Shown: positions 44,418 to 52,841, counted from the stretch's first letter. The stretch: 64,000 nt of DNA from Desulfurivibrio sp044068625 (GCF_044068625.1 NZ_JBIPKH010000003.1:124001-188000); one strand, 5' to 3'. Notes: generated by a model from the letters alone, not told the origin. Numbers and translations are program-made.

Positions 44418-45233
44418 ATGAACTGGAGGAAACTCTTTACCCCCATTGCCAACCTGAGTTCGGCCCAGGCGCGGGACTATATGGACTCCCACCCGGCTGG
44501 CGACTTCCAGCTGCTGGATGTCCGCCAGCCCCGGGAATATGAGGAGGGGCACCTGTCGGGAGCCCGGCTGATTCCCATTAAGGAGCTGCCCGATCGCCTG
44601 GATGAGTTGAACCCCGATCAGCCGGTGATTGCCTATTGCGCGGTGGGGGGGCGCAGTCGGGCAGCCGCCCAGTTGCTCAGCGGTCAGGGCTTTAAGGAGG
44701 TTTACAATCTGGCCGGCGGCATCAAGGCCTGGGAGGGAGAACGGGCGACGGGACCTTTGGCCGCCGGCCTGGAGCTGTTGCCCTCCGGGGCCGAATATGA
44801 GCAGGCTGCCGCCCTGGCTTACGCCATGGAAGAGGGATTGCGGCAATTCTACCTCCGGCTGGCCGAGCAGTTTCCGGAGTCGGGGTTGCGGTCGACCTGG
44901 GAGCGGCTGGCCGCCTTGGAAGAGGGACATAAGGCCCGCCTGCTCCATGAGTATCGCGAGCAGACTGGCCATGGGCTTCCGCCCAGCCGGGAGGGGGAAC
45001 TGCTGGAAGGGGGACGTCGCCCGGACGATGTCGCCCTGGCCGCCCTGCTGGCCGCCGCCACTCCGCAAGAGTTGCTGGGCGAGGCCATGGGGCTGGAGAC
45101 CCAGGCCCTGGATCTCTACCTCCGTCTGGCCAGCCACAGCGAAGTCGCCGCCAGCCGCGAGCTGTTCCTGGGCCTGGCCGCCGAGGAGAAGCAGCATCTC
45201 GCCCTGCTGGCCGCCGAACTGGAGCGCCACTAA
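44418..45233 (+). CDS. Rhodanese-ferritin-like (rubrerythrin-type) fusion protein
   Basis: An N-terminal rhodanese domain (about 12-110) with the active-site cysteine C74 in YCAVGGRS carries persulfide sulfur. A C-terminal ferritin-like four-helix domain (about 120-271) has Glu/His metal-ligand patterns (EEGLRQFY, EEGHKAR, ETQALDLY, EEKQHLALL) typical of rubrerythrin-like diiron proteins. This pairs sulfur transfer with a di-iron site. AAGGAGG precedes ATG 44418. It leads the sulfur block with the transporter and TusA genes; 34 bp to the next gene. Confidence 0.9.
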   Translation: MNWRKLFTPIANLSSAQARDYMDSHPAGDFQLLDVRQPREYEEGHLSGARLIPIKELPDRLDELNPDQPVIAYCAVGGRSRAAAQLLSGQGFKEVYNLAGGIKAWEGERATGPLAAGLELLPSGAEYEQAAALAYAMEEGLRQFYLRLAEQFPESGLRSTWERLAALEEGHKARLLHEYREQTGHGLPPSREGELLEGGRRPDDVALAALLAAATPQELLGEAMGLETQALDLYLRLASHSEVAASRELFLGLAAEEKQHLALLAAELERH

Positions 45234-45267
45234 CCGCTGAAGCCGGTTTCCCGGGAGGGATCGCCCC

Positions 45268-46374
45268 ATGCTGCTGTCGCACCTTCCGCTGCTGGCCCTT
45301 GGTCATTTCGCGGCCGGTTTGATCCTGGGCCACATCTTCTACCGCAGCGATTTTTGCATGGCGGGGATGGTGCGGGATTTTTTCCTCTTTGGCGACAACT
45401 CCCGGCTGCGTTCCCTGCTGCTGGCCGTCCTGCTGACCACCCTGTTTTTTCTCCTGGCTCGTGCCCTGTGGTTGCTGCCCTTTGCCGTCCCCCCCACTTT
45501 TGGGCTCGGCTCGGTGGCCGGGATTGTGGGGGGGCTGCTCTTCGGGATCGGAATGGTGTTGGCCGGCGGCTGTGTGGTCGGCACCCTCTATAAGCTGGGG
45601 AGCGGCAACCTGACCAGCCTGGTCGCCTTTGCCGGGATTGTCGGCGGCAGTCTGATCTACGCCGAGATTCACCTTTTGGTCCGGGAAATGGAACAGCTGC
45701 TGCCCATGACCGGGGAGATGGGTCTGTTACAAAGCTGGCCCCGGGCGGGCGGAATCGGGGGCTGGCTGCTGCTGATCGTCTTCCTGCCGCTCCTGCGGCA
45801 CTGGCAGCGGCAGGGTTTGCTGCGGCTGGAGGCGGCCGCCGAAGGATATCTCCAGCCATGGCGGGTAGCGGTGATCCTGGCCCTGCTTAATCTGCTGCTG
45901 ATTCTGGCGACCGGATGGCCCATGGGGATCTCCACCGCCTATGCCAAGATCGGGGCCTATCTGGCGGCCCCGCTGGCTCCGGCCCATCTGGCCAACCTGG
46001 CTTACTTCACGGAACCCTCCTTGGTGGTTACCCGGGGAGAAACCGTCCTCAGCGGTGGGGCCGGCCCCCGGGTCGATCTCATCTCCTTCAGCGAGTTGCC
46101 CCTGCTTTTGGGGATCATCATCGGCTCCTTGCTGACCGCGCTGCGGCTACGGGAGTTTCGCTTTTACGGGTTGCCGCCCCTGCGCCAGGGGGTAGCCGCC
46201 CTGATTGGTGGAATCCTGGTGGCTTTGGGGGCGCGGATCGCCGGGGGCTGCAACTTTAAATATCTCTTGGGAGGATTGCCGCTTTTTTCCTATCAGGCTA
46301 TGCTCTTTACCATGGGCATGGTGGCCGGCGCCTGGCTTGGTGCCCGGCTGCTGACCCGGATTATTCTCAGGTGA
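45268..46374 (+). CDS. YeeE/YedE-family thiosulfate/sulfur-compound transporter
   Basis: About nine or ten membrane helices are visible. Conserved cysteines of the YeeE/YedE family are in SDFCMAG (C30), AGGCVVG (C102) and AGGCNFKYLLGG (late helix), which relay thiosulfate or sulfur atoms across the membrane. 368 residues is typical. The gene is next to tusA, the usual pairing. In sulfur-disproportionating Desulfobacterota a YedE-TusA-DsrE cluster has been proposed as a marker; no DsrE gene is present here. Confidence 0.9.
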   Translation: MLLSHLPLLALGHFAAGLILGHIFYRSDFCMAGMVRDFFLFGDNSRLRSLLLAVLLTTLFFLLARALWLLPFAVPPTFGLGSVAGIVGGLLFGIGMVLAGGCVVGTLYKLGSGNLTSLVAFAGIVGGSLIYAEIHLLVREMEQLLPMTGEMGLLQSWPRAGGIGGWLLLIVFLPLLRHWQRQGLLRLEAAAEGYLQPWRVAVILALLNLLLILATGWPMGISTAYAKIGAYLAAPLAPAHLANLAYFTEPSLVVTRGETVLSGGAGPRVDLISFSELPLLLGIIIGSLLTALRLREFRFYGLPPLRQGVAALIGGILVALGARIAGGCNFKYLLGGLPLFSYQAMLFTMGMVAGAWLGARLLTRIILR

Positions 46375-46380
46375 ACGCCG

Positions 46381-46638
46381 ATGCAGATGAGCGAAAAACA
46401 GAAGCTGATCGAACTGAATATTCTGGGACAGGTATGTCCCGCCTGCCTGCTGGTGGTGCTCAAGGAGGTTAACGCCCATCGGGAGGAGCTGCGCTCCGGC
46501 CAGGTGCAGTTGCTTGTCCGGACGGATCATCGGGACACCACTCGGACCGTGCCGGAATCGGCCCGCAAGATGGGCTATGAGGTGGAGGTCAGCAAGGTGG
46601 CGGGCCACTATGAGATCAGGATCGGGCGGTGGGCATGA
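46381..46638 (+). CDS. TusA-family sulfur carrier protein, CPAC variant
   Basis: This is a small (85 residue) SirA/TusA-fold protein. The active Cys is C19 in QVCPACL. The usual motif is CPxP; here the second proline is a cysteine (C22), giving a CPxC pair that might form a disulfide or bind metal, as in YedF-like relatives. It starts 6 bp after the transporter and overlaps the histidine kinase start (ATGA). A role receiving sulfur from the transporter is likely. Confidence 0.88.
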   Translation: MQMSEKQKLIELNILGQVCPACLLVVLKEVNAHREELRSGQVQLLVRTDHRDTTRTVPESARKMGYEVEVSKVAGHYEIRIGRWA

Positions 46639-48326
46639 GCAAGGGGGTAAAGGGCGGCAAGGGGCTCTGCGCGCCGGAGGAGCGGGATGAGCTGCGGGTG
46701 GCCAACCAGCGCTATATTCGCTATATCCGGGAGAAGACCAATCAGCTTCTGGAGGTCATGGGTACCGAGTCCCTGCGACCGGAAGAGTTCGATGATCGGG
46801 CCCTGATCGACCTGGACCCCATCGGAATTATCGCCGATTCTTTCGCTCAGGTGCTGGAGTTTTTAAATCAGAATATCAGTGAACTGCGCCAGGCCAAGGA
46901 GGAGTTGCAGGCGATTTTTGATGCCACCGGGGTGGGGATCTCTATCATCGACAACGATTTCACCATCCAGCGCTGCAATGAGAAGCAGCGCCAGTTGCTG
47001 GTTGACCCCAACCTGGCCGACGTTGCCGGGCGCTACTGTTATGAGGTCTATTGCAATAAACAGTCCCCGGGGATGGATTGTCCGGCGGTGGATACCTTCG
47101 CCACCGGCCGGCCGGCCTTTGTGCGGGAGGTCAAAAAAAAGGAGAAATATTTCCAGGTGGTCACCACTCCTTACGCCCGGGGGGAGGATGGCGAGGTCCA
47201 TAAGGTGATTGAGGTCTCCCTGGATATCACCGAGAAGAAAAAGGCGGAAGCGGCGGAAAAGGAGCAACGCGAGCATTATCTCACCGAAAAATCAAAACTG
47301 GCCACGGTGATCGAAAGTCTCTCCGAGGGCCTGCTGGTACTGGACCCCTCCGACCGGGTGGTGGCCTGTAACCGGGCCGCCCGGGAGATCACCGCGCGCA
47401 CGGAGCGCCGGTTGCTGGGCCGGGCCCTGGGGGAGCTTTTCCCAGCCCTGGTGCCCCTGCTTGCCCGGGATGAGCCGGTTCAGGGGGAGGATGTCGCCTA
47501 CCAGCCTGAGAAAAGGGGGGAGTTGCTGCTTTTTACCAACATCAGTCGCTTGCTGGATACCGAGGGCCGTTCCATCGGCCGGGTGGTCACCTTCTGGGAT
47601 ATTACCGAAGACAAGAAACGGCGCGAACTCTATCACCGAACGGAGAAACTGGCGGCCATCGGCCAGCTTTCCGCCGGGGTGGCCCATGAGTTGAATACCC
47701 CCCTGGGCAGCATTCTGGGTTATGCCCGGCTGTTGATGAAGGATAAGGGTTTGGCGCCCAAGCAGCATGAGCGGCTGGCCATCATTGCCGAGCAGGCCAA
47801 GAAGAGCAGCGCCATTATTCAGGCCCTGCTCAGCTTCGCCCGTCACGCCGGCCAGGGGCAGCAGGTGGCCAAGGCCTGCGATCTCAATGAGATCATCAAT
47901 GCCGCCCTGCAGATTCTGACCACCGAACTGGTGAAAAGAAAGATTGAACTGCGGCTGGAGCTGGAACCTTTGCCCCTGATTGTTGCCGATCCCCGGGGCC
48001 TGGAGCAGGTGGTGATCAACCTGGTCCTCAACGCCGCCCAGGCCATCGGCAGTCGGGGCCGAATTGTGATCCGCACCCGGCAGGAAGGGGGGCGGGTAGT
48101 GCTGGCGGTGGCGGACAACGGTCCGGGGATCCCCCTCGAGGCCCGTTCCCGGATTTTTGATCCCTTTTACACCACCAAACCTCTGGGTGAGGGCACCGGG
48201 CTGGGGCTCTCCATCTGCGCCGGTATCGTCGGCGACAGCGGCGGCAGCATGGAGGTAGCCGATACCCCCGGCGGCGGGGCTACCTTCCTGGTCTCCCTGG
48301 CCGGCCAGGTAGCGGGGCAGCCATGA
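46635..48326 (+). CDS. PAS-containing sensor histidine kinase, cytoplasmic
   Basis: No membrane helix is seen, so the sensor is probably cytoplasmic. After an N-terminal helical part (about 1-90) come two PAS domains, about 90-205 and 220-325. The first holds three close cysteines: C135, C140 and C149 (RYCYEVYCNK and GMDCPAVDTF). These could sense redox or sulfur. The kinase core has the phosphoacceptor H351 in AGVAHELNTPLGS, the N box VINLVLNAAQAI and the G boxes DNGPGIP and GTGLGLS. ATG 46635 overlaps the tusA stop, coupling it to the sulfur genes. It overlaps its response regulator by 4 bp. Confidence 0.92.
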   Translation: MSKGVKGGKGLCAPEERDELRVANQRYIRYIREKTNQLLEVMGTESLRPEEFDDRALIDLDPIGIIADSFAQVLEFLNQNISELRQAKEELQAIFDATGVGISIIDNDFTIQRCNEKQRQLLVDPNLADVAGRYCYEVYCNKQSPGMDCPAVDTFATGRPAFVREVKKKEKYFQVVTTPYARGEDGEVHKVIEVSLDITEKKKAEAAEKEQREHYLTEKSKLATVIESLSEGLLVLDPSDRVVACNRAAREITARTERRLLGRALGELFPALVPLLARDEPVQGEDVAYQPEKRGELLLFTNISRLLDTEGRSIGRVVTFWDITEDKKRRELYHRTEKLAAIGQLSAGVAHELNTPLGSILGYARLLMKDKGLAPKQHERLAIIAEQAKKSSAIIQALLSFARHAGQGQQVAKACDLNEIINAALQILTTELVKRKIELRLELEPLPLIVADPRGLEQVVINLVLNAAQAIGSRGRIVIRTRQEGGRVVLAVADNGPGIPLEARSRIFDPFYTTKPLGEGTGLGLSICAGIVGDSGGSMEVADTPGGGATFLVSLAGQVAGQP

Positions 48327-49702
48327 GTCCCGACAATCGCGGGGGCGGCAAACAGTCGCCTCCGCTGGTGATCATGGTGGTGGATGATGATCTGCGGATG
48401 CGGGAGCTGCTGGGGGTCACCCTCGCCGAGGAGGGATTTGAGCCGCTGCTCTGCGGGGACAGCCGGGAGGCGGTGGTCCGGCTAACTTCCGGCGGCGTCG
48501 ATATCGTGATCACCGATCTGATGATGCCCCATTTTGACGGCCTGGAGATCCTGGAAAAGGCCCGGGCGGCCAATCCCGATTGCATGGTTATTCTGATCAC
48601 CGGCTACGGCACCATCGAATCGGCGGTGGCGGCGATCCGCCAGGGTGCCTACGATTACATTCAGAAACCCTTTGAGCCGGATGATCTGTTGTTGATCCTG
48701 GGGCGGGCGGTGGCCCATCTGCGCCTGCTCCAGGAGAACCGTAAGCTTCGCCGGGAGGTGGCCGGCTGCCGGAGTGAAGATCTGATCGGGGTCAGCCCCC
48801 CCATGGAGCAGCTCAAGGACCTGGTCGCTCGGGTCGCCCCCTTTGATGCCACCATTCTGCTCCAGGGTGAAACCGGGACCGGCAAGGAGCTGGTGGCCCG
48901 CTTGCTCCATCGCTGGAGCAAGCGGGCCGAACACAATTTTCTCCCCGTCAACTGCGGCGCCCTGCCGGAATCCCTGTTGGAGTCGGAACTGTTCGGCCAT
49001 GTCCGGGGCGCCTTTACCGGGGCGGAGCAGGATCGGCCCGGGCTCTTTGAATCGGTGGACCATGGCACCATCTTCCTTGACGAGATCAACGCCATCTCCC
49101 AGAATTTTCAGGTCAAACTGTTGCGGGTGCTCCAGGAGGGGACCTTCCTCAAGGTCGGCGGGCGGGAGCCGGTGCGGGTCGATGTGCGGGTGATTGCCGC
49201 CAGCAATACCCCCTTGACCCAGGAGGTGGCAGCCGGCCGGTTTCGCAGCGATCTCTTCTATCGGCTCAATGTGATCGCGGTGGATATTCCCCCTCTGCGC
49301 CGGCGCGCCGAGGATATTCCCCTGCTGGCCCACCATTTTCTGCTCCGTTATGGCGCCAAATATGGCAAAGAGATCAGGGCGATTACCCCCGCCGCCCTGG
49401 CCCGCTTGCGGGGCCACGGTTGGCCGGGCAATGTCCGGGAGCTGGAAAACGTGCTGGAGCGGGCGGTGATTGTCGCCGACACCCCCGAGCTGGGCCCGGA
49501 AGATCTGCCGCCCCTGGGGGGCTCCCCCGAGATGGGGGGCAAGGGCGATTCGGCGCCCGGTGGTTCGGTGGTGGCAATGGAGAAAGCCCTGATTGCCCGC
49601 ACCCTGGCAGAGACCGGCGGCCACCGGGGCCGAACCGCGGAGATCCTTGGCATCAGCCCCTCCTCTCTCTGGCGTAAGATTAAAAAATACCAGCTTTCCT
49701 GA
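48323..49702 (+). CDS. NtrC-family sigma-54-dependent response regulator
   Basis: Receiver domain (about 15-130) with phospho-acceptor D65. AAA+ sigma-54 activator domain (about 153-385) with Walker A GETGTGKE at 182-189 and the sigma-54 contact loop GAFTGA at 229-234. A Fis-type HTH closes the protein (TAEILGISPSSLWRKIKKY). All elements for activation of a -24/-12 promoter are present. It overlaps the kinase gene by 4 bp and lies 237 bp before the secreted rhodanese gene with such a promoter. Confidence 0.96.
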   Translation: MSPDNRGGGKQSPPLVIMVVDDDLRMRELLGVTLAEEGFEPLLCGDSREAVVRLTSGGVDIVITDLMMPHFDGLEILEKARAANPDCMVILITGYGTIESAVAAIRQGAYDYIQKPFEPDDLLLILGRAVAHLRLLQENRKLRREVAGCRSEDLIGVSPPMEQLKDLVARVAPFDATILLQGETGTGKELVARLLHRWSKRAEHNFLPVNCGALPESLLESELFGHVRGAFTGAEQDRPGLFESVDHGTIFLDEINAISQNFQVKLLRVLQEGTFLKVGGREPVRVDVRVIAASNTPLTQEVAAGRFRSDLFYRLNVIAVDIPPLRRRAEDIPLLAHHFLLRYGAKYGKEIRAITPAALARLRGHGWPGNVRELENVLERAVIVADTPELGPEDLPPLGGSPEMGGKGDSAPGGSVVAMEKALIARTLAETGGHRGRTAEILGISPSSLWRKIKKYQLS

Positions 49703-49756
49703 GCCGGCTTTATCTTCCGTCCCCCTCCCCAAGTTGCTGCCCCCCATCGGTCACTT

Positions 49757-49803
49757 TTCATTCATTTTGCCATGATCGTTCAAGATGAATGAACGCGATC
49801 TTG
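49757..49803. promoter_or_regulatory. Nested dyad, candidate upstream activating sequence
   Basis: TTCATTCATTTTG (49757-49769) and CAAGATGAATGAA (49781-49793) form an inverted repeat with 12 of 13 matches and an 11-bp spacer. A second dyad, CAAGAT (49781) with ATCTTG (49798), and a third, GTTCA (49778-49782) with TGAAC (49790-49794), overlap it. It lies upstream of the sigma-54 promoter and is the best candidate binding site for the adjacent NtrC-type regulator. Confidence 0.6.
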
Positions 49804-49835
49804 GCTCTTTATGAGTAAAAACAGCATGTTGGTTG

Positions 49836-49851
49836 TGGCACGCTCCTTGCT
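49836..49851 (+). promoter_or_regulatory. Sigma-54 (-24/-12) promoter of the secreted rhodanese gene
   Basis: TGGCACGCTCCTTGCT matches the consensus TGGCACG-N4-TTGCW exactly, with the invariant GG and GC dinucleotides separated by 10 bp. The leader to ATG 49940 is about 75-80 nt. Confidence 0.9.
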
Positions 49852-49939
49852 GTATGGGTTGACCGTAACGCGAGGACAATCGCTCGGGGGGTGAGCCCCC
49901 GCCGTCCGGTTGGCAAACCACAACCAATGAGGTGGAATC

Positions 49940-50878
49940 ATGAAAACGAAGAAAACGAAATTGTTCTGGGGATTGCTGCTGGTTCTGGCCTGGTTGGTGA
50001 TGCCCGCGTCGGCCCTGGCCATCTCTCTGGTGGAGGCGGAGTGGTTGCAGGAGAACCTTGGTGCCAAAAATCTCAGGATTGTCGATGTCTCCAACAAGCC
50101 CGACACCTACGCCAAGGGGCATATCCCCGGAGCGGTGCCGGTGAAAAGGTATCTGGACCTCTCCGGCTACAATCCGGCCACCCCCGGTCTCAACCTTTAT
50201 CCCAGCCAGGCGGAGTTTGAACAACTGATGGGGCGGCTGGGGATTACTCCCGCCACCACCGTGGTGGCCTACGATGACTCCCCCGGCTTTTTTGCGGCTC
50301 GGCTGCTGGTGATTATGGAACTCTACGGTCACGATACCAGCAAATTGAAGTTGTTGAACGGTGGTTCCAAATATTGGGCCCAGGCCGGCTTCCCCATGGT
50401 CACCGAATCGCCCCAGCCGCAGAAAACCGCTTATCGGGCCAAGAAAAATTACTTTGGGGAGCGCACTGTAACCTGGTCCCAGGTTTACACCGACGTGGTG
50501 CGGGGCGGCAAGCCGGAGTTGGTGCTGGTGGATGTCCGGCCGGGGGCCGAATATCAGGCCGAAAACATTCGGGCCATCCGCGGCGGTCATATCCCCAAGG
50601 CGATCAATGTCACCGGCGGCAACGCGGTGGGCCCCGACATGCGGTTCAAGCCCCTTGAGGAGATTCGCCAGATGTTCGTCGAGGCCGGAGTAACCCCCGA
50701 CAAGGAGATCTATGAGTACTGCCACAGTGGCGATCGCTCGGCCCACGCCTACTTCATCCTGCATCATCTGCTGGGCTATCAGAGTGTCAAATCCTACTAC
50801 GGCAGCTGGACCGAATGGGCCCGGAATACCGCCCTGCCGGCTGAAGGGCAGGTCTGGCTCTGGGAGGCCAGAAAGTAG
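49940..50878 (+). CDS. Secreted tandem-rhodanese sulfurtransferase
   Basis: A Sec signal peptide (about 1-27, cleaved near ALA) precedes two rhodanese domains (about 28-160 and 170-312), the layout of thiosulfate sulfurtransferases. Only the second has the active-site Cys, C261 in EYCHSGDRSAH; the first has Asp-Asp-Ser in the corresponding loop. The loop after C261 (HSGDRS) carries charged residues, unlike the TGVTA of 3-mercaptopyruvate-type enzymes. It would bind sulfane sulfur in the periplasm. Transcription is from a sigma-54 promoter, and a strong terminator follows. Confidence 0.93.
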   Translation: MKTKKTKLFWGLLLVLAWLVMPASALAISLVEAEWLQENLGAKNLRIVDVSNKPDTYAKGHIPGAVPVKRYLDLSGYNPATPGLNLYPSQAEFEQLMGRLGITPATTVVAYDDSPGFFAARLLVIMELYGHDTSKLKLLNGGSKYWAQAGFPMVTESPQPQKTAYRAKKNYFGERTVTWSQVYTDVVRGGKPELVLVDVRPGAEYQAENIRAIRGGHIPKAINVTGGNAVGPDMRFKPLEEIRQMFVEAGVTPDKEIYEYCHSGDRSAHAYFILHHLLGYQSVKSYYGSWTEWARNTALPAEGQVWLWEARK

Positions 50879-50920
50879 TCACTCAAATCTCGTTGCCCGG
50901 GGGGATAGCTCTCCCGGCAA

Positions 50921-50956
50921 AAGGCCCGCCGCTCTCAAGCGGCGGGCCTTTTTTTT
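50921..50956 (+). terminator. Rho-independent terminator after the secreted rhodanese gene
   Basis: AAGGCCCGCCGC (50921-50932) pairs with GCGGCGGGCCTT (50939-50950), with a 6-nt loop and eight T. A second bulged hairpin lies immediately upstream (around 50892-50919). Confidence 0.95.
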
Positions 50957-51163
50957 GCGAGCGGGTCGCCAGCGGCGGCTGTTCTAAAGTAGTACTTGCT
51001 AAATGGCTTAATTGCTGGTAGTCTGCCCCGCTTAACAGCCTCATTCCAAATAGCGCTGAGCATACTCGTTTAACGAGCCTTCCTTTCTTCCGCGAGTCTT
51101 TCCCCGCCCTTGAATCGAAATATTGTTAAAGTTTCTGCTGGCCATTGCAAAAGGAGAAACAGC

Positions 51164-51430
51164 ATGAAACTTTATGTCGGCAATCTTGCCTACAGCATGA
51201 CCGAAACCGAGCTGAGCGAGATGTTCGCTCCCTACGGCACGATCAACAGTGCCGCCATTATTAATGATCGTTACAGCGGACAGTCGAAGGGGTTTGCCTT
51301 TGTCGAGATGTCCACCCGGGGCGAAGGGCACAAGGCGATGGAGGACCTCAACGGCAAGATGCTTAACAATCGCGCCCTGGTGGTCAACGAGGCCAAGCCG
51401 CCGGTTAAAAATAAGAGCCGTCGCTGGTAA
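51164..51430 (+). CDS. RRM-domain RNA-binding protein
   Basis: A single RNA-recognition motif of 88 residues. RNP2 is LYVGNL (3-8) and RNP1 is KGFAFVEM (42-49). The basic tail (NKSRRW) is short. Such small RRM proteins are common in cyanobacteria and Desulfobacterota and often respond to cold. AAGGAGAAACAGC precedes ATG 51164. About 200 nt separate it from the preceding terminator, so a long leader is possible. A DEAD-box helicase follows after 15 bp. Confidence 0.94.
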   Translation: MKLYVGNLAYSMTETELSEMFAPYGTINSAAIINDRYSGQSKGFAFVEMSTRGEGHKAMEDLNGKMLNNRALVVNEAKPPVKNKSRRW

Positions 51431-51445
51431 AGGAGATTTTAAAAA

Positions 51446-52555
51446 ATGAATTTCAAGGAACTTAATCTGCACCCCACCCTGCAGGCCGGCATTACCGCCT
51501 GCGGCTATCAAACTCCCACCCCCATCCAGGAGCAGGCGATTCCCGCCGCTCTAGCCGGCCGGGACCTGATGGGTTTGGCCCAGACCGGGACCGGCAAGAC
51601 CGCCGCCTTTGTTCTGCCCCTGCTTCACCAGTTGCTGGCTCTCCCCCGGGGGAAGGTGCAGGCTCTGGTGGTGGCGCCCACCCGGGAGCTGGCCGAACAG
51701 ATCCATGCCGAGATCGGCAAGCTGGCTAAAGACACCGGCCTGCGCAGTGTCAGCGTTTACGGTGGGGTCAGTAAACAGGGGCAGCTCAAAGCCTTTCGGG
51801 CCGGGGTCGAGATTGTAGTGGCCTGTCCGGGCCGCTTGCTTGATCATCTGGGGGAGAGGGCGGTGAATCTGAGTCAGGTCAAGCACCTGGTCCTTGATGA
51901 GGCCGACCATATGTTCGACATGGGTTTTTTGCCCACCATTCGCAAAATTTTGCAGCATCTGCCCAAGCAGCGGCAAACCCTGCTCTTTTCCGCCACCATG
52001 CCGACGGAGATCAGGCGGCTGGCCGGCGAAATTCTCACCGATCCGGCCACCGTGCAGATTGCCCGGCAGGCCCCCACCGCCACTGTGGCCCATGTCCTCT
52101 ATCAGGTGGAGCAGACCGGCAAGGCGGCTCTGCTCAGGGATCTCATCCAGCAGGTCGAGATCAGCTCGGCCTTGATCTTCACCCGCACCAAACACAAGGC
52201 CCGCAGTCTGGCCACCCAGCTCAGCAAGGCCGGCCACAGCGCCACCTCGCTGCAGGGCAACCTCTCCCAGTCCCAGCGTACCCGGGCCATGAGCGGTTTT
52301 AAGGAGGGGCGGTTCAAGATCATGGTGGCCACCGATATCGCCGCCCGAGGCATCGATGTCTCGGCCATCTCCCATGTCATCAACTATGATATGCCCGACA
52401 GCGTCGAGGCTTACATTCACCGCACCGGCCGCACCGGGCGGGCCGCCAGGAACGGCACCGCCTTCACCCTGGCCGGGCGGGAAGATGGGCCGATGATCAG
52501 CCGGATCGAAAAATCCCTGGGTCAGCCCATGCTGCGGGAGCCGTTGGCCGGCTGA
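51446..52555 (+). CDS. DEAD-box RNA helicase (RhlE-like, short)
   Basis: All core motifs are present: Q motif (TPTPIQEQAIP), I (AQTGTGKT), Ia (PTRELAEQ), II (DEAD), III (SAT) and VI (HRTGRTGRA). The protein ends at 369 residues, soon after the second RecA domain, so the usual basic C-terminal tail is missing. RNA binding could be supplied by the RRM protein encoded just before it. The two are probably one operon, perhaps for cold adaptation. Confidence 0.95.
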   Translation: MNFKELNLHPTLQAGITACGYQTPTPIQEQAIPAALAGRDLMGLAQTGTGKTAAFVLPLLHQLLALPRGKVQALVVAPTRELAEQIHAEIGKLAKDTGLRSVSVYGGVSKQGQLKAFRAGVEIVVACPGRLLDHLGERAVNLSQVKHLVLDEADHMFDMGFLPTIRKILQHLPKQRQTLLFSATMPTEIRRLAGEILTDPATVQIARQAPTATVAHVLYQVEQTGKAALLRDLIQQVEISSALIFTRTKHKARSLATQLSKAGHSATSLQGNLSQSQRTRAMSGFKEGRFKIMVATDIAARGIDVSAISHVINYDMPDSVEAYIHRTGRTGRAARNGTAFTLAGREDGPMISRIEKSLGQPMLREPLAG

Positions 52556-52639
52556 TTAATGGTTTCACCTCCTTGTGCCGATCAGTTCTGCAAAGGTTCT
52601 GCGCCGGCAAAATTGCTGCCGGCTCAAGGAGGTGACGCC

Positions 52640-52753
52640 ATGACTGCTCAAGAAGCGATCCGTATTCTGATGCTCTCCCCCCTCTATTTCCGCATGGATA
52701 CCGCCGCCCGCAGGGCTCTGGTTCTCGAGTTTAGGAGGATCTACGCCCAGTAG
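52640..52753 (+). CDS. Small 37-residue protein of unknown function
   Basis: ATG 52640 has a near-perfect ribosome site (AAGGAGGTGACGCC). The product is helical with alternating hydrophobic and basic residues (ILMLSPLYFRM, LVLEFRRIYA). It follows the helicase by 84 bp. No family is recognised with certainty, but the strong ribosome site argues that it is translated. Confidence 0.55.
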   Translation: MTAQEAIRILMLSPLYFRMDTAARRALVLEFRRIYAQ

Positions 52754-52841
52754 CTCCATCTCCTTGGCCGGCGGCGGGTGCCGGTCCCAGCCGCTCTTCT
52801 GCCGGTCGTTCCTGTTGTGGTAGGGGGTGGCTATCTTTTGT

